Positions 50,403 to 59,752 of a stretch of DNA of 64,000 nt are shown here, one piece after another (the first letter of the stretch is position 1; every line of letters starts with the position of its first letter). Both the position numbers and the translations under genes were made by a program. The notes under the pieces are model-generated. The model was not told where the DNA came from. It saw nothing but the letters and a program-made list of their open reading frames with translations, and searched no databases. This stretch comes from WACF01 sp040880205 (GTDB taxonomy: Bacteria > Pseudomonadota > Gammaproteobacteria > Pseudomonadales > Cellvibrionaceae), in the NCBI GenBank assembly GCA_040880205.1, contig JBBDIU010000134.1, forward strand, positions 1-64,000, given 5' to 3'.

Positions 50403-50904
50403 ACCCTTCGTAGGAGAAGTGAAGTTCTTTTCTTTTAATTGGCCTCCCAGAAATTGGGTGCCGTGTGACGGCAGGCTACTGCCGATTGCACAGAACCAGG
50501 CGCTATTCGCGCTGTTGGGAAACACCTTCGGCGGCGACGGCACAACCAACTTTGCCGTGCCCGACCTGCGCGGACGGGTGCCCATGCATACCAATGCCAA
50601 CACACCCCAGGGTACGAAAAACGGCACGGAAACGGTAGCCCTAAATCTTTCCCAAATGCCCTCCCACAGCCACCTGGTCAAGGCTTCGAATACCACCGGG
50701 ACAGTGGAGGACTTTGAGGGTGCAGTGTTTGCGGCTGCCTCCCGCAAAAATTCCAAGATCTATGCGCAGAGCGACTCCCTCCAGCCGTTGGACCCCAACA
50801 CCGTATCGCCCACTGGAAGTTCGCAGCCTCACTCCAACTGCCAACCCTCCCTGGTCGGAAACTACTGTATCGCGATAAACGGCATCTTCCCCAGCCGCAG
50901 TTAA
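50395..50904 (+). CDS. Phage-tail-collar-domain protein 1 (MdpB-like)
   Basis: 169 residues. Conserved N-terminal collar motif EPFVGEVKFFSFNWPPRNW, CDGRLLPIAQNQALFALLG, FGGDGTTNFAVPDLRGRVPM; a variable Ser/Thr/Asn-rich centre; and a conserved end QPSLVGNYCIAINGIFPSRS. Such proteins are annotated as microcystin-dependent or tail-fibre proteins and fold like phage tail collars. No signal peptide is seen. GAGGAG precedes the ATG at 50395. First of three tandem paralogues. Confidence 0.9.
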   Translation: MAEPFVGEVKFFSFNWPPRNWVPCDGRLLPIAQNQALFALLGNTFGGDGTTNFAVPDLRGRVPMHTNANTPQGTKNGTETVALNLSQMPSHSHLVKASNTTGTVEDFEGAVFAAASRKNSKIYAQSDSLQPLDPNTVSPTGSSQPHSNCQPSLVGNYCIAINGIFPSRS

Positions 50905-50924
50905 TCAGGATTAAGGAGAATAAA

Positions 50925-51452
50925 ATGAGCGATCCTTTCATAGGCGAAATTCGCATGTTCGCCGGCAACTACGCGCCGGAGAGCTGGGCGCTTTGCGACG
51001 GATCACTATTGTCCATCGCCGCGCATGACGCGCTCTTCTCGCTAATCGGGACCACCTACGGCGGCGACGGTCAGAGCAACTTTGCGCTGCCGGACCTTCG
51101 CGGCCGCCTGCCCATGGGACAGGGAACCGGGCCAAGCTTGACACCGCGCACAATGGGCGAGCACTTCGGCACCGAAACCGTCACGCTGACCGAACGAGAG
51201 TTGCCCGCCCACAATCATGTGTTTACCGCCACCACAACGGCCGCAACGGGCGCAAACCCCGATGGCAACCTGTTTGCGGATACCGGCAACGATACCCTTT
51301 ATGTGCCGGATCCCCCCAGCCCCGACTTAAAAACCATGAACGCCAAAACGGTCGCCAACGCCGGGACGAGCCAACCGCACGACAACATCATGCCGAGCGT
51401 CGCCATGAACTACATTATCTGCCTGAACGGCATCTATCCCTCAAGAAATTAA
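50925..51452 (+). CDS. Phage-tail-collar-domain protein 2 (MdpB-like)
   Basis: 175 residues, second paralogue: DPFIGEIRMFAGNYAPESW, YGGDGQSNFALPDLRGRLPMGQG, HFGTETVTLTERELPAHNHVF, and the conserved tail MPSVAMNYIICLNGIYPSRN. Its central region differs from the other two. It lies 20 bp after the first gene with AAGGAG before the start. Confidence 0.9.
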   Translation: MSDPFIGEIRMFAGNYAPESWALCDGSLLSIAAHDALFSLIGTTYGGDGQSNFALPDLRGRLPMGQGTGPSLTPRTMGEHFGTETVTLTERELPAHNHVFTATTTAATGANPDGNLFADTGNDTLYVPDPPSPDLKTMNAKTVANAGTSQPHDNIMPSVAMNYIICLNGIYPSRN

Positions 51453-51467
51453 AGCAGGAGAAAAATC

Positions 51468-52007
51468 ATGGAACCATTTATCGGTGAAGTTCGCCTGCTG
51501 CCCTATTCATTTGCGCCGCGGAACTGGGCATTGTGCAACGGGCAGTTGCTTCCCATAAGCTCCAATACCGCACTGTTTTCCATTATAGGCACCATCTACG
51601 GCGGCGACGGAAGAACAACCTTTGCGCTACCCGATCTGCAAGGTTGCGCGGTGCCGGGCGTAGGCCAGGGGCCGGGGTTACGGAACTGGGCCCCTGGGAT
51701 GCGGGCGGGTGACGATAGCGTTACGCTGCAAGAGTCCGAAATGGCCGCGCACAGTCACGGATTAGGCGGCCTGGATGTTACCGGCAGTACTGGCACGCCG
51801 TCCGGGAATGCTTATCTCGGCCAGGACAGACGGGGTGGTCAGGGTAATATCGATTACCTCGCACCATCCGACACAACACTCGACGCAGCTTTAGCCCCTC
51901 AGGCGTTGTCCGCCAGCGGATCAGGTCAGCCCCATGAAAATCGCCAGCCGTTTTTAAGTTTGAACTTTTGTATTGCACTGAGCGGGGTGTTTCCCCCCAG
52001 AAGCTAA
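51468..52007 (+). CDS. Phage-tail-collar-domain protein 3 (MdpB-like)
   Basis: 179 residues, third paralogue: EPFIGEVRLLPYSFAPRNW, YGGDGRTTFALPDLQGCAVPGVGQGPG, VTLQESEMAAHSHGLGGL, ending QPFLSLNFCIALSGVFPPRS. It lies 15 bp after the second gene with a CAGGAG ribosome site. The three have the same ends and divergent middles. Confidence 0.9.
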   Translation: MEPFIGEVRLLPYSFAPRNWALCNGQLLPISSNTALFSIIGTIYGGDGRTTFALPDLQGCAVPGVGQGPGLRNWAPGMRAGDDSVTLQESEMAAHSHGLGGLDVTGSTGTPSGNAYLGQDRRGGQGNIDYLAPSDTTLDAALAPQALSASGSGQPHENRQPFLSLNFCIALSGVFPPRS

Positions 52008-52073
52008 CCACGTAAGGCCAACGTGCATCTAGTGCCAGCCTTCTCAATCACACGATAAAAACTAAATGTAAAC

Positions 52074-52925
52074 ATGTTTAAAAGAATGCATTTTATCTCC
52101 GGCTTACCACGTTCCGGCTCCACCTTGCTGGCCGGCATTCTGCGCCAAAACCCGCAATTTCATGCCGCCATGAGCAGTCCTGTCGCCGGCCTGGTCAACG
52201 GCGCGCTGGAACAGATGGGGGCCGGTAGCGAATTCTATACTTTTTTTGACGAGAAAAAGCGCAAGGGCATTTGCCAGGCTTTGTTCCAGGCTTACTACGC
52301 CGACCATGCCGGGCACGAGGTGATTTTCGACACCAACCGCCTTTGGACCGCGCGCCTGCATCAATTGGTGGAGCTGTTTGACGATTTCAAGGTGATCTGC
52401 TGCGTGCGCAACCCCGCCTGGATCATGGACAGTTTCGAAGTCATCTATCGCAAAAACCCCTTCGATTACAGCCGCATGTTCAATGCCGGCAGCCGACAAA
52501 CCGTGTACAGCCGTTGCGAAACCCTGATAAACGCCGGCGGCACCGTGGGCAGCGCCTGGACCGCCTTGAAGGAAGCCTACTACGGCGAATATTCCGATCG
52601 GTTGCTGCTGGTGGACTACGACCTTCTCACCCAGCATCCCGTAAAAGCCTTGGAACTGATTTACCAGTTTATTCAGGAATCACCGTTCGATCACAACTTT
52701 AACGAGGTCGAATACGAAGATAGCGAGTTTGATAACAAATTGGGCGTAAAAGGACTCCATGCCGTAAGGAAAAAGGTCGAGTTCACACCGCGCCGTTCAA
52801 TCCTACCGCCGGACCTTTTCGCCACATATCAGGATATGGATTTTTGGCAGGACAATACGGGCACTGCCGCTAACATCATCGCCGCTAAAAAATGCACAAA
52901 TGCGAGAAAACAAGACAATGCGTAG
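52074..52925 (+). CDS. Sulfotransferase-family protein
   Basis: 283 residues with the PAPS-binding loop FISGLPRSGSTLLAGILRQN at residues 8-27, and VICCVRNPAWIMDSFEVIYRKNPF (3'-phosphate motif) near residue 107. It transfers sulfate to a protein, lipid or sugar. It is on the same strand between the collar genes and the giant surface protein and overlaps the latter's frame by 26 bp, so it may modify a product of this cluster; the acceptor is not known. Confidence 0.88.
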   Translation: MFKRMHFISGLPRSGSTLLAGILRQNPQFHAAMSSPVAGLVNGALEQMGAGSEFYTFFDEKKRKGICQALFQAYYADHAGHEVIFDTNRLWTARLHQLVELFDDFKVICCVRNPAWIMDSFEVIYRKNPFDYSRMFNAGSRQTVYSRCETLINAGGTVGSAWTALKEAYYGEYSDRLLLVDYDLLTQHPVKALELIYQFIQESPFDHNFNEVEYEDSEFDNKLGVKGLHAVRKKVEFTPRRSILPPDLFATYQDMDFWQDNTGTAANIIAAKKCTNARKQDNA

Positions 52926-55900
52926 GAACATTCTCTCCGGTCTGACCAGCTTGCTGGTTCCCTTCGCCGCTTATGGGGCGTCCACCTATGGGGCTTACCA
53001 GCGCAAACAGCTGGCACGCGCCACCAGTGAACAGCTCATTCCCTCCACCGTGCCTTCGCCCGCGAAGCCCCGGTTAATGGAGGCCACCGCGGATACGCTG
53101 TCGATCATGTCTGGCGCGCCGGTGAGCGAGTTGATCATTATCGACGCCGCCGTGCCGGATAAAACCGTACTTCGGAGCGCCGCCAAGCCGGGGGTCGAAA
53201 CCGTTGTGCTGGAAGACGGAAAGGATGCCCTCGAACAAGTGGCAGTGCTGTTGGAAAATTATCAAGATCTGGAAGCCGTGCATTTGATCTCTCACGGCGA
53301 TGCAGGCGCGATACTGCTGGGCGATCAGCGGATCGACCAAACAATCTTGGAATCGCAGCCACGGTTTTTGGCGGCATTGAACAGCGCGACCCGTACCGGT
53401 GCGGATCTTTTGCTGTACGGTTGTGACCTGGCCAAAGATGGCACGGAGCTGCTTGAACTGATACAACAAAACTCGCATCTGGATGTAGCTGCTTCAAACA
53501 ATCTCACCGGCGCAAGCGAACTCGGGGGCGACTGGACGCTGGAAGTTCAAGTAGGAAGTATCGAGGTCACCCAACCCTTTAGCAGCAAAGCCTTGCAAGA
53601 CTTTTCCTCGGTGCTGAGACCTTTTGGAACCAAAACATTTGAAAGTTGGAACGGGGAATCTTATCAGGACGACCCTATAAGGGACTGGGACGATTTTACC
53701 ACTTACATATCGACTCCCGGCGCCTATGACGAACTGCTAAGCGGCACGGTATGTAATGATGACTTGTATGTGAGTATGTACGATCCGACTTCCCAATTCT
53801 TTATAAGATCTTACCCCGCCGGGGAAAACTTTGGGGTAACGGGTTTAACCATAAGGGCGCCTGACAATGGCGGTTTCCCGGCCGACCAAGTATCCATATA
53901 CGGCTACGAGGACGGCAACCCGACGCCGATTGCCAGCAAGACCAATGTGTCAGTCGCCGCGACGGCAACGCCAATTGATTTGACGAGCGGTATAACCGGT
54001 TCTTTTGCCGAGATCCGCCGGATAAAAATACATGCCGACAATCTGGCCAACAACGAAGTTGACTTCTGCCTGATGTCAGTGGCGTTTACACCACTGGATA
54101 CCGACGGCAGTCTGACCGCCGCGGGCGGGGTCACGGAACCGGTCGGTTTGGACACCACCGTCGACACGGTCGGCGAAGCGGTGGATGTTTTCGACTTTAC
54201 CCTGAGCGACGGCGGGACCAGCGATGGCCAGGCCATGGACATCTCGCAGATTGTGGTCAACGTATCCGGCACCTCCACCGATCCAGAACGCGGGCAAATC
54301 ACCTGGCGTCTGAACGGGTCGGACGTCAGCAATGCCTCCGGAACCTACAACGCCGGCTCGGACAGCATTACCTTTTCCGGCCTGAATATTTCCGTTGCCG
54401 ATGGGGACAATGAAACCTACACCGTCAACGCCTATTACAATGACAACAGCAACCTTACCGAGGACCGCACGATTATCCTCGCTGTGGACGGCGATACCGA
54501 TCTGACTGTCGGCGCTGATGGCACGCAGATGGGCTCGACCACCGCGGTCACCAACAGCACCGGCACCACGATTGATGTGGTTTCCGCGGCGCTGGCCTTT
54601 AGCACCCAACCCGCCGGTTCCGTGTCGGGGGCCGCACTAAGCACGCAACCCGTGGTTGCGGCACGCGATGCTTTTGGCAACACCGATGTGGATTTCACGG
54701 AAACGATAACCCTGACCGAAGGCAGTGCGGGCACGCCTACAAACAATACGCAGGCCGCAACCAATGGAGTGGCCACTTTCACCAATTTCATCTATACCGC
54801 CACGGCCGACCAGGAAAGTTTTACCCTGACGGCCAATGATCAGGACGGCGTCGGTTCGAATTTGCCGACGGTGAATGCCAACGCGGTGACTTCCGACGTG
54901 GTCGCGACCCAGCTTGTGTTTGATACGCAACCGGCGCCCACCACATTGAACAGCGGCGTTTCCACAAACTTTACCACGGTGCCCGTCGTCAGCGCGACGG
55001 ACGCAAACGACACGGTCGATACCGGCTACAGCACGGATATCACGCTGGCGGAAGTCAACGGTGCCGGCAGCGCCACCATGACCGCGACCGGCGACACCGA
55101 CGGCAACGGCTCTTCCGTGACAATCACACCGAGCAGCGGCGTGTCGACGTTCACCGGCATGGATATCACCTATACCGCCTCCGGCGGCAGCAACGAAACT
55201 TTTAATCTCCGCGCGTCATCCGGCGGACTGACCACCGCCGACAGCAATCAACTCACCGCGATTGTCAACAACGCCCCGACCGACATTGCGTTAAGTGCAA
55301 ACACTATCAATCAAAGCAGCACCGCTGCCGCCGCGGCCGTGGGCACGCTGAGCACCACCGACGCGGATGGCGGCGATAGTCATACCTATTCGCTGGTTAA
55401 CAACGGCGCGTCGGGCAACGGCAGTTGCGGTTCCGCCGGTGATGACGACAACGCTTCGTTCCAGATCGACAACGTCAACGACGAACTCGAAACCGCCGGC
55501 AGCCTGACCGGCGGCAGTTACAGCGTTTGTATTCAGACCAGCGACGGCGCGGCCAGCTACCAAGAGAGTTTCATGATTACAGTGACGGATGACGTGGTTC
55601 CCACTGTCAGTTCCGTGTCCGTACCGGCCAATGCAACTTATATCACGGGCCAAAATCTCGATTTCACTGTCAATACCAACGAAAACGTCACCGTGAATAC
55701 CACCGGCGGCACACCGCAAATCGCCCTGACCGTGGGCGCGACCACCCGCCAGGCCACTTACCTCAGCGGCAGCGGCACGTCTGCCATTGTGTTCCGCTAC
55801 ACCGTGCAGGCGGGCGACAGCGATACCGACGGTATTGCGGTAGCCGCTTCCGTCAATTCCAATGGCGGCACCTTACAAGACGGCTCCGGCAATAACCTCA

Positions 55901-58900
55901 ACACCACGCTCAATTCGGTGGGCTCCACCGCCAGTGTGTTGGTTGATGCGGTCGCGCCCACTGTCAGCAGTGTCGGCGCCCCGGCCAACGCCACCTATGT
56001 GGCAGGCCAGAACCTGGACTTTACGATCAACACCAATGAGAACGTAACCGTAAATACGACCGGCGGTACTCCTCAGCTTTCGTTGACAATTGGCGCCGCT
56101 ACCCGCCAGGCTTTTTACCTGAGTGGGTCCGGGACCAGTGCTTTGGTGTTCCGGTACACGGTCCAATCCGGTGATCTGGATACGGATGGTATCGCTGTAG
56201 GGTCCCTTTCAGCGAATGGCGGCACTTTGCGTGATGGTGCAGGAAATAATCTGAACACAACGCTCAATAGTGTAGGCAGCACCACTTCAGTACGGGTAGA
56301 CGCCGCGGCACCGACAGTAAGTAGCGTGAGCGTGCCTTCCAATGCTACCTATGTGGCTGGCCAAAACCTGGACTTTACGATCAACACCGATGAGAACGTA
56401 ACGGTAAATACCGGAGGCGGTACCCCACGTATCGCCTTAACCATCGGTGCGACCACCCGCTACGCCACTTATCTCAGCGGCAGCGGCACATCCGCGCTGG
56501 TATTCCGTTACACCATTCAGTCGGGCGATAATGATAGCGACGGCATCGCAGTGGCGGCGGTTATGGATGCGAATAGCGGCACCTTGCGCGATGGTGCCGG
56601 CAATGACCTCAACTCCACACTCAATTCAGTGGGTGCAACAACAAGCGTGCTGGTGGATGCGGTCGCTCCAACTACCAGCAGCGTCAGCGTCCCGGCGAAC
56701 GGCACTTATAACGCCGGCCAAAATCTTGATTTCACTGTCAACACCAGCGAAAACATCACCGTGAATACCGGTGGCGGCACACCGCGCATCGCCTTGACCA
56801 TCGGTGCGACCACCCGCCAGGCCACTTATCTCAGCGGCAGCGGCACATCCGCGCTGGTATTTCGCTACACCGTCCAGGCGGGCGATAACGATGCCGACGG
56901 TATTGCAGTCGCCGCCTCCATTGATGCCAATGGCGGCACCCTGCGCGATGGCGCCGGCAATGGCCTGAACACTACGCTCAATTCCGTGGCGGACACCTCG
57001 GGGGTATTGGTTGACACCATCGCGCCGGCGCCAACCATTGGCAGTGCCGCGGGCGATCCCGTCAACGGGGCCTTTAGCGCCACCGTCGATTTCGGCGAAA
57101 GCGTGGATGGCTTTGTGGTGGGCGACATCACCGCCGGCAACGCCAGCTTGAGTGCTTTTACCGACAACAATGACGGCAGTTTCACCGTGACGGTAACGCC
57201 CACAACCCATGGCACGGTTAGCCTGGATGTGGCCGCGAACGTGGCACAAGATGCGGGGGGCAATAACAACATCGCTGCCACCTCGTTCAGCATTGACTAC
57301 GACGACCCCAATCTCGACAGCGATGGTGACGGCATTCCCGACAATGTCGAACTGGCCAACGGCCTCGATCCAAATGATCCGAGCGACGCAGACCAGGATG
57401 CAGACGGCGACGGTGTTTCCAATCTGGACGAATACATTGCCGACACCGACTTGCTGGCCGACGACTATCCGCCTGAATTCGCCGGTGCACTGGCCGACGT
57501 TGCCATCAATGCCACCGGGCTGCTGACCACCCGAGCGAATCTTGATGTACCTGTCGCGGTGGACGGGCTGGACGGCAACATCGAGGCCACGGTGACAAAC
57601 GTCGGCAATTGGTTGCGCCCGGGACTTTACTCCCTCACCTGGACAGCCACCGACGCAGCGGGCAATAGTGCCCAGGAGGTGCAAAACCTGCGGGTGCGAC
57701 CGCTCATATCCCTGAGCAAGGATCAGCAACGCGGCGAAGGGACAAGCGCCCGGGTGCGTGTCCTGCTCAATGGCGAAGCCCCCGACTACCCCTTCAGTGT
57801 GGGCTACACAGTGGCGGGCAGTGCCGATGGCGCGGATCACGATCTGGTTGCGGGCACGGTTACCTTCACCGCGGGCCAGGTGGAACAGGAAATCACAGTC
57901 AACATCGTCGATGATGTGCTTGTCGAAGGCACGGAGACCTTGATCGTCACGCTCGATGAAGCCACCACCACCGCCGACCAGGCCAACTTTGGCAGCAAGC
58001 AAATCCACGAAATTCGCATTGTGGAGCATAACGTCGCCCCCACCGTGCAGCTTTCCGTGCAACAGGATGGACGCGAAGCGCGCACAGTTGTGAAAGATGG
58101 CAGTCCGGTGACGATCACCGCCACGGTGGATGATCCCAACCCAGGCGATACCCATACCTACGATTGGGCACTACCGGACACCGTCTTCACCGACCCCAGC
58201 GAGGATGTGCGCATCCTGGACGCGTCGGATCCCAACGCTCTGGTTCCGGGTGTCTACAGCGCCGCGGTCACCGTGGAGGAAGAGAACGGTTCGCCGCTCA
58301 GCTCCGGCAACAGCGTACTGTTCCGGGTGATTGCCACCGCGCCTATCTTGGACGCCGGCACGGACAGCGACGGCGACGGCATTGACGACGCCACCGAAGG
58401 CTTCGGCGACAGCGATGGCGATGGCATTCCCGACTACCTGGATGGAATTCCCTTGGCCAACGTGCTGAACCAAAATGCCGCGGACGGCAACCGCTTCCTG
58501 ATCGAAGCGGACCCCGGCCTGCGCATTGGCCTCGGCCAGTGGGCATTGCGGGACGGCAGTGACGGCGCGCAAATCGGCGCCTCTGTCGTGGGCGCCGCCG
58601 ACGGCATTCCGGCGGACACACTGGGCAATACCGGTGGCTACGTCGACCTGATCGTGCGGGGTTTGCCGTCCCCCGGAGCCAGCGTGAACATCGTCATCCC
58701 CCAACAGCAAGCGATACCGGCACAGCCCGTGTACCGCAAATTCGCGGACGGCCAATGGTTCACCTTCGTCGAAAACGCCAACAACAATCTCGCCTCGGCG
58801 CCAGGCCAGGAAGGATTCTGTCCGCCCCCGGGCAGCAATGCCTACAGCGATGGCATGACTCCCGGCCACTGGTGTGTGCAAATGACCATTGAGGACGGCG

Positions 58901-59727
58901 GCCCCAATGATGACGACGGGGTAGCCAACGGCGCGATAACCGATCCAGGCGGTGTGGGCACCGCCATCCCCGACAGCACGTCGGCGCCCGGACCGGTGAT
59001 GCACCAAACTCGCAGCGGCGGTGGTGGCGGTGCGGTGGGACTGCCGATGCTGTTCGCGCTGCTGCTAATCGTGGGGTGGCGCGCGAAGCGAGCGCGGCAC
59101 GGCGTGGCGACCCTGGCCGTTTTGGTCCTGTTGCTTCCCGGGCAAACTAATGCCCAGGGATCGGCCGATGGCGATTGGTGGCGAAGCGTCTACATCACCG
59201 GTGGCGGCTCCCTCGCCAACACCCCGGTCAGCAAGGGCGATCTGCAAGCAGACTTCGCCAAGCGCGGTATTGATGCCCAAGTGCACTCGCTGGATACCAG
59301 GCGTATCGCCTGGACCCTGGGCGCCGGCTTCGCCATTGATCGCAACTGGTCGGTGGAAGTGGCCTACCGCGATCTGGGCGATGTGGATCTGAACTTCACC
59401 ACCGCCAATACCGCAAACCTCGCCAGCGTCCACCCTGAGTCCGGCGCCGGCTGGAGCCTGTCGGGCCTGTACCGGCATCCGCTTTCCGCGGATTTGGGTC
59501 TTCAAGCGCGCCTGGGCCTGTTCAACTGGAAGCAAGACTTCCAAACCTACCGCAATGCCGCCCAGGTGGATGAATACAGCGACTCCGGCACTGAACTTAG
59601 TTGGGGCTTCGGCCTAAACTATCGCTTGGAAAAACACATTACTGTGTCGGGCGAAGTCGAACGCGTGGAGTTCGATCGCGAACCCACCCTGCTGTTCTCA
59701 CTTGGCGCACAGTGGTGGTTCGAATGA
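52900..59727 (+). CDS. Giant DUF4347/Ig-like surface protein with C-terminal beta-barrel
   Basis: 2275 residues. Order: N-terminal hydrophobic segment; DUF4347 (about 75-225) with LISHGDAG (H132) and LLLYGCDLA (C175); beta-sandwich repeats; four tandem 118-119-residue Ig-like repeats (55597-57018); thrombospondin-3-type Ca-binding DSDGDGIPDNVELANGLDPN (near 1470); a HYR-like domain; Calx-beta (about 1605-1710); a second DSDGDGIDD; a choice-of-anchor U-like domain; a RSGGGGGAVGLPMLFALLLI-WRAKRAR tag near 2038; then a second signal-like stretch and a 190-residue barrel ending QWWFE. Probably a secreted, surface-anchored adhesin. The start could be 52900 or 52918. Confidence 0.85.
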   Translation: MRENKTMRRNILSGLTSLLVPFAAYGASTYGAYQRKQLARATSEQLIPSTVPSPAKPRLMEATADTLSIMSGAPVSELIIIDAAVPDKTVLRSAAKPGVETVVLEDGKDALEQVAVLLENYQDLEAVHLISHGDAGAILLGDQRIDQTILESQPRFLAALNSATRTGADLLLYGCDLAKDGTELLELIQQNSHLDVAASNNLTGASELGGDWTLEVQVGSIEVTQPFSSKALQDFSSVLRPFGTKTFESWNGESYQDDPIRDWDDFTTYISTPGAYDELLSGTVCNDDLYVSMYDPTSQFFIRSYPAGENFGVTGLTIRAPDNGGFPADQVSIYGYEDGNPTPIASKTNVSVAATATPIDLTSGITGSFAEIRRIKIHADNLANNEVDFCLMSVAFTPLDTDGSLTAAGGVTEPVGLDTTVDTVGEAVDVFDFTLSDGGTSDGQAMDISQIVVNVSGTSTDPERGQITWRLNGSDVSNASGTYNAGSDSITFSGLNISVADGDNETYTVNAYYNDNSNLTEDRTIILAVDGDTDLTVGADGTQMGSTTAVTNSTGTTIDVVSAALAFSTQPAGSVSGAALSTQPVVAARDAFGNTDVDFTETITLTEGSAGTPTNNTQAATNGVATFTNFIYTATADQESFTLTANDQDGVGSNLPTVNANAVTSDVVATQLVFDTQPAPTTLNSGVSTNFTTVPVVSATDANDTVDTGYSTDITLAEVNGAGSATMTATGDTDGNGSSVTITPSSGVSTFTGMDITYTASGGSNETFNLRASSGGLTTADSNQLTAIVNNAPTDIALSANTINQSSTAAAAAVGTLSTTDADGGDSHTYSLVNNGASGNGSCGSAGDDDNASFQIDNVNDELETAGSLTGGSYSVCIQTSDGAASYQESFMITVTDDVVPTVSSVSVPANATYITGQNLDFTVNTNENVTVNTTGGTPQIALTVGATTRQATYLSGSGTSAIVFRYTVQAGDSDTDGIAVAASVNSNGGTLQDGSGNNLNTTLNSVGSTASVLVDAVAPTVSSVGAPANATYVAGQNLDFTINTNENVTVNTTGGTPQLSLTIGAATRQAFYLSGSGTSALVFRYTVQSGDLDTDGIAVGSLSANGGTLRDGAGNNLNTTLNSVGSTTSVRVDAAAPTVSSVSVPSNATYVAGQNLDFTINTDENVTVNTGGGTPRIALTIGATTRYATYLSGSGTSALVFRYTIQSGDNDSDGIAVAAVMDANSGTLRDGAGNDLNSTLNSVGATTSVLVDAVAPTTSSVSVPANGTYNAGQNLDFTVNTSENITVNTGGGTPRIALTIGATTRQATYLSGSGTSALVFRYTVQAGDNDADGIAVAASIDANGGTLRDGAGNGLNTTLNSVADTSGVLVDTIAPAPTIGSAAGDPVNGAFSATVDFGESVDGFVVGDITAGNASLSAFTDNNDGSFTVTVTPTTHGTVSLDVAANVAQDAGGNNNIAATSFSIDYDDPNLDSDGDGIPDNVELANGLDPNDPSDADQDADGDGVSNLDEYIADTDLLADDYPPEFAGALADVAINATGLLTTRANLDVPVAVDGLDGNIEATVTNVGNWLRPGLYSLTWTATDAAGNSAQEVQNLRVRPLISLSKDQQRGEGTSARVRVLLNGEAPDYPFSVGYTVAGSADGADHDLVAGTVTFTAGQVEQEITVNIVDDVLVEGTETLIVTLDEATTTADQANFGSKQIHEIRIVEHNVAPTVQLSVQQDGREARTVVKDGSPVTITATVDDPNPGDTHTYDWALPDTVFTDPSEDVRILDASDPNALVPGVYSAAVTVEEENGSPLSSGNSVLFRVIATAPILDAGTDSDGDGIDDATEGFGDSDGDGIPDYLDGIPLANVLNQNAADGNRFLIEADPGLRIGLGQWALRDGSDGAQIGASVVGAADGIPADTLGNTGGYVDLIVRGLPSPGASVNIVIPQQQAIPAQPVYRKFADGQWFTFVENANNNLASAPGQEGFCPPPGSNAYSDGMTPGHWCVQMTIEDGGPNDDDGVANGAITDPGGVGTAIPDSTSAPGPVMHQTRSGGGGGAVGLPMLFALLLIVGWRAKRARHGVATLAVLVLLLPGQTNAQGSADGDWWRSVYITGGGSLANTPVSKGDLQADFAKRGIDAQVHSLDTRRIAWTLGAGFAIDRNWSVEVAYRDLGDVDLNFTTANTANLASVHPESGAGWSLSGLYRHPLSADLGLQARLGLFNWKQDFQTYRNAAQVDEYSDSGTELSWGFGLNYRLEKHITVSGEVERVEFDREPTLLFSLGAQWWFE
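55597..57018 (+). repeat. Four in-frame Ig-like repeats
   Basis: Four units of 354-357 bp begin at 55597, 55951, 56305 and 56662. Each encodes an (A)PT(V/T)SSV(S/G)(V/A)P(A/S)N head, then GQNLDF, NT(GG)GTP, YLSGSGTSA and GGTL(Q/R)DG(S/A)GN. High identity suggests recent duplication or gene conversion. Confidence 0.92.
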
Positions 59728-59752
59728 GAAAGGAACTGCACAGGCAGTGCAG

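Noticed and set aside
50395..52007. Prophage tail module
   Set aside because: Only collar-domain proteins are present; there is no capsid, portal, terminase, tape measure, integrase or lysis gene, and neighbours are chromosomal.
56626..58155. 509-codon minus-strand frame opposite the giant surface protein
   Set aside because: Antisense shadow of Gly/Thr/Asp-rich repeats.
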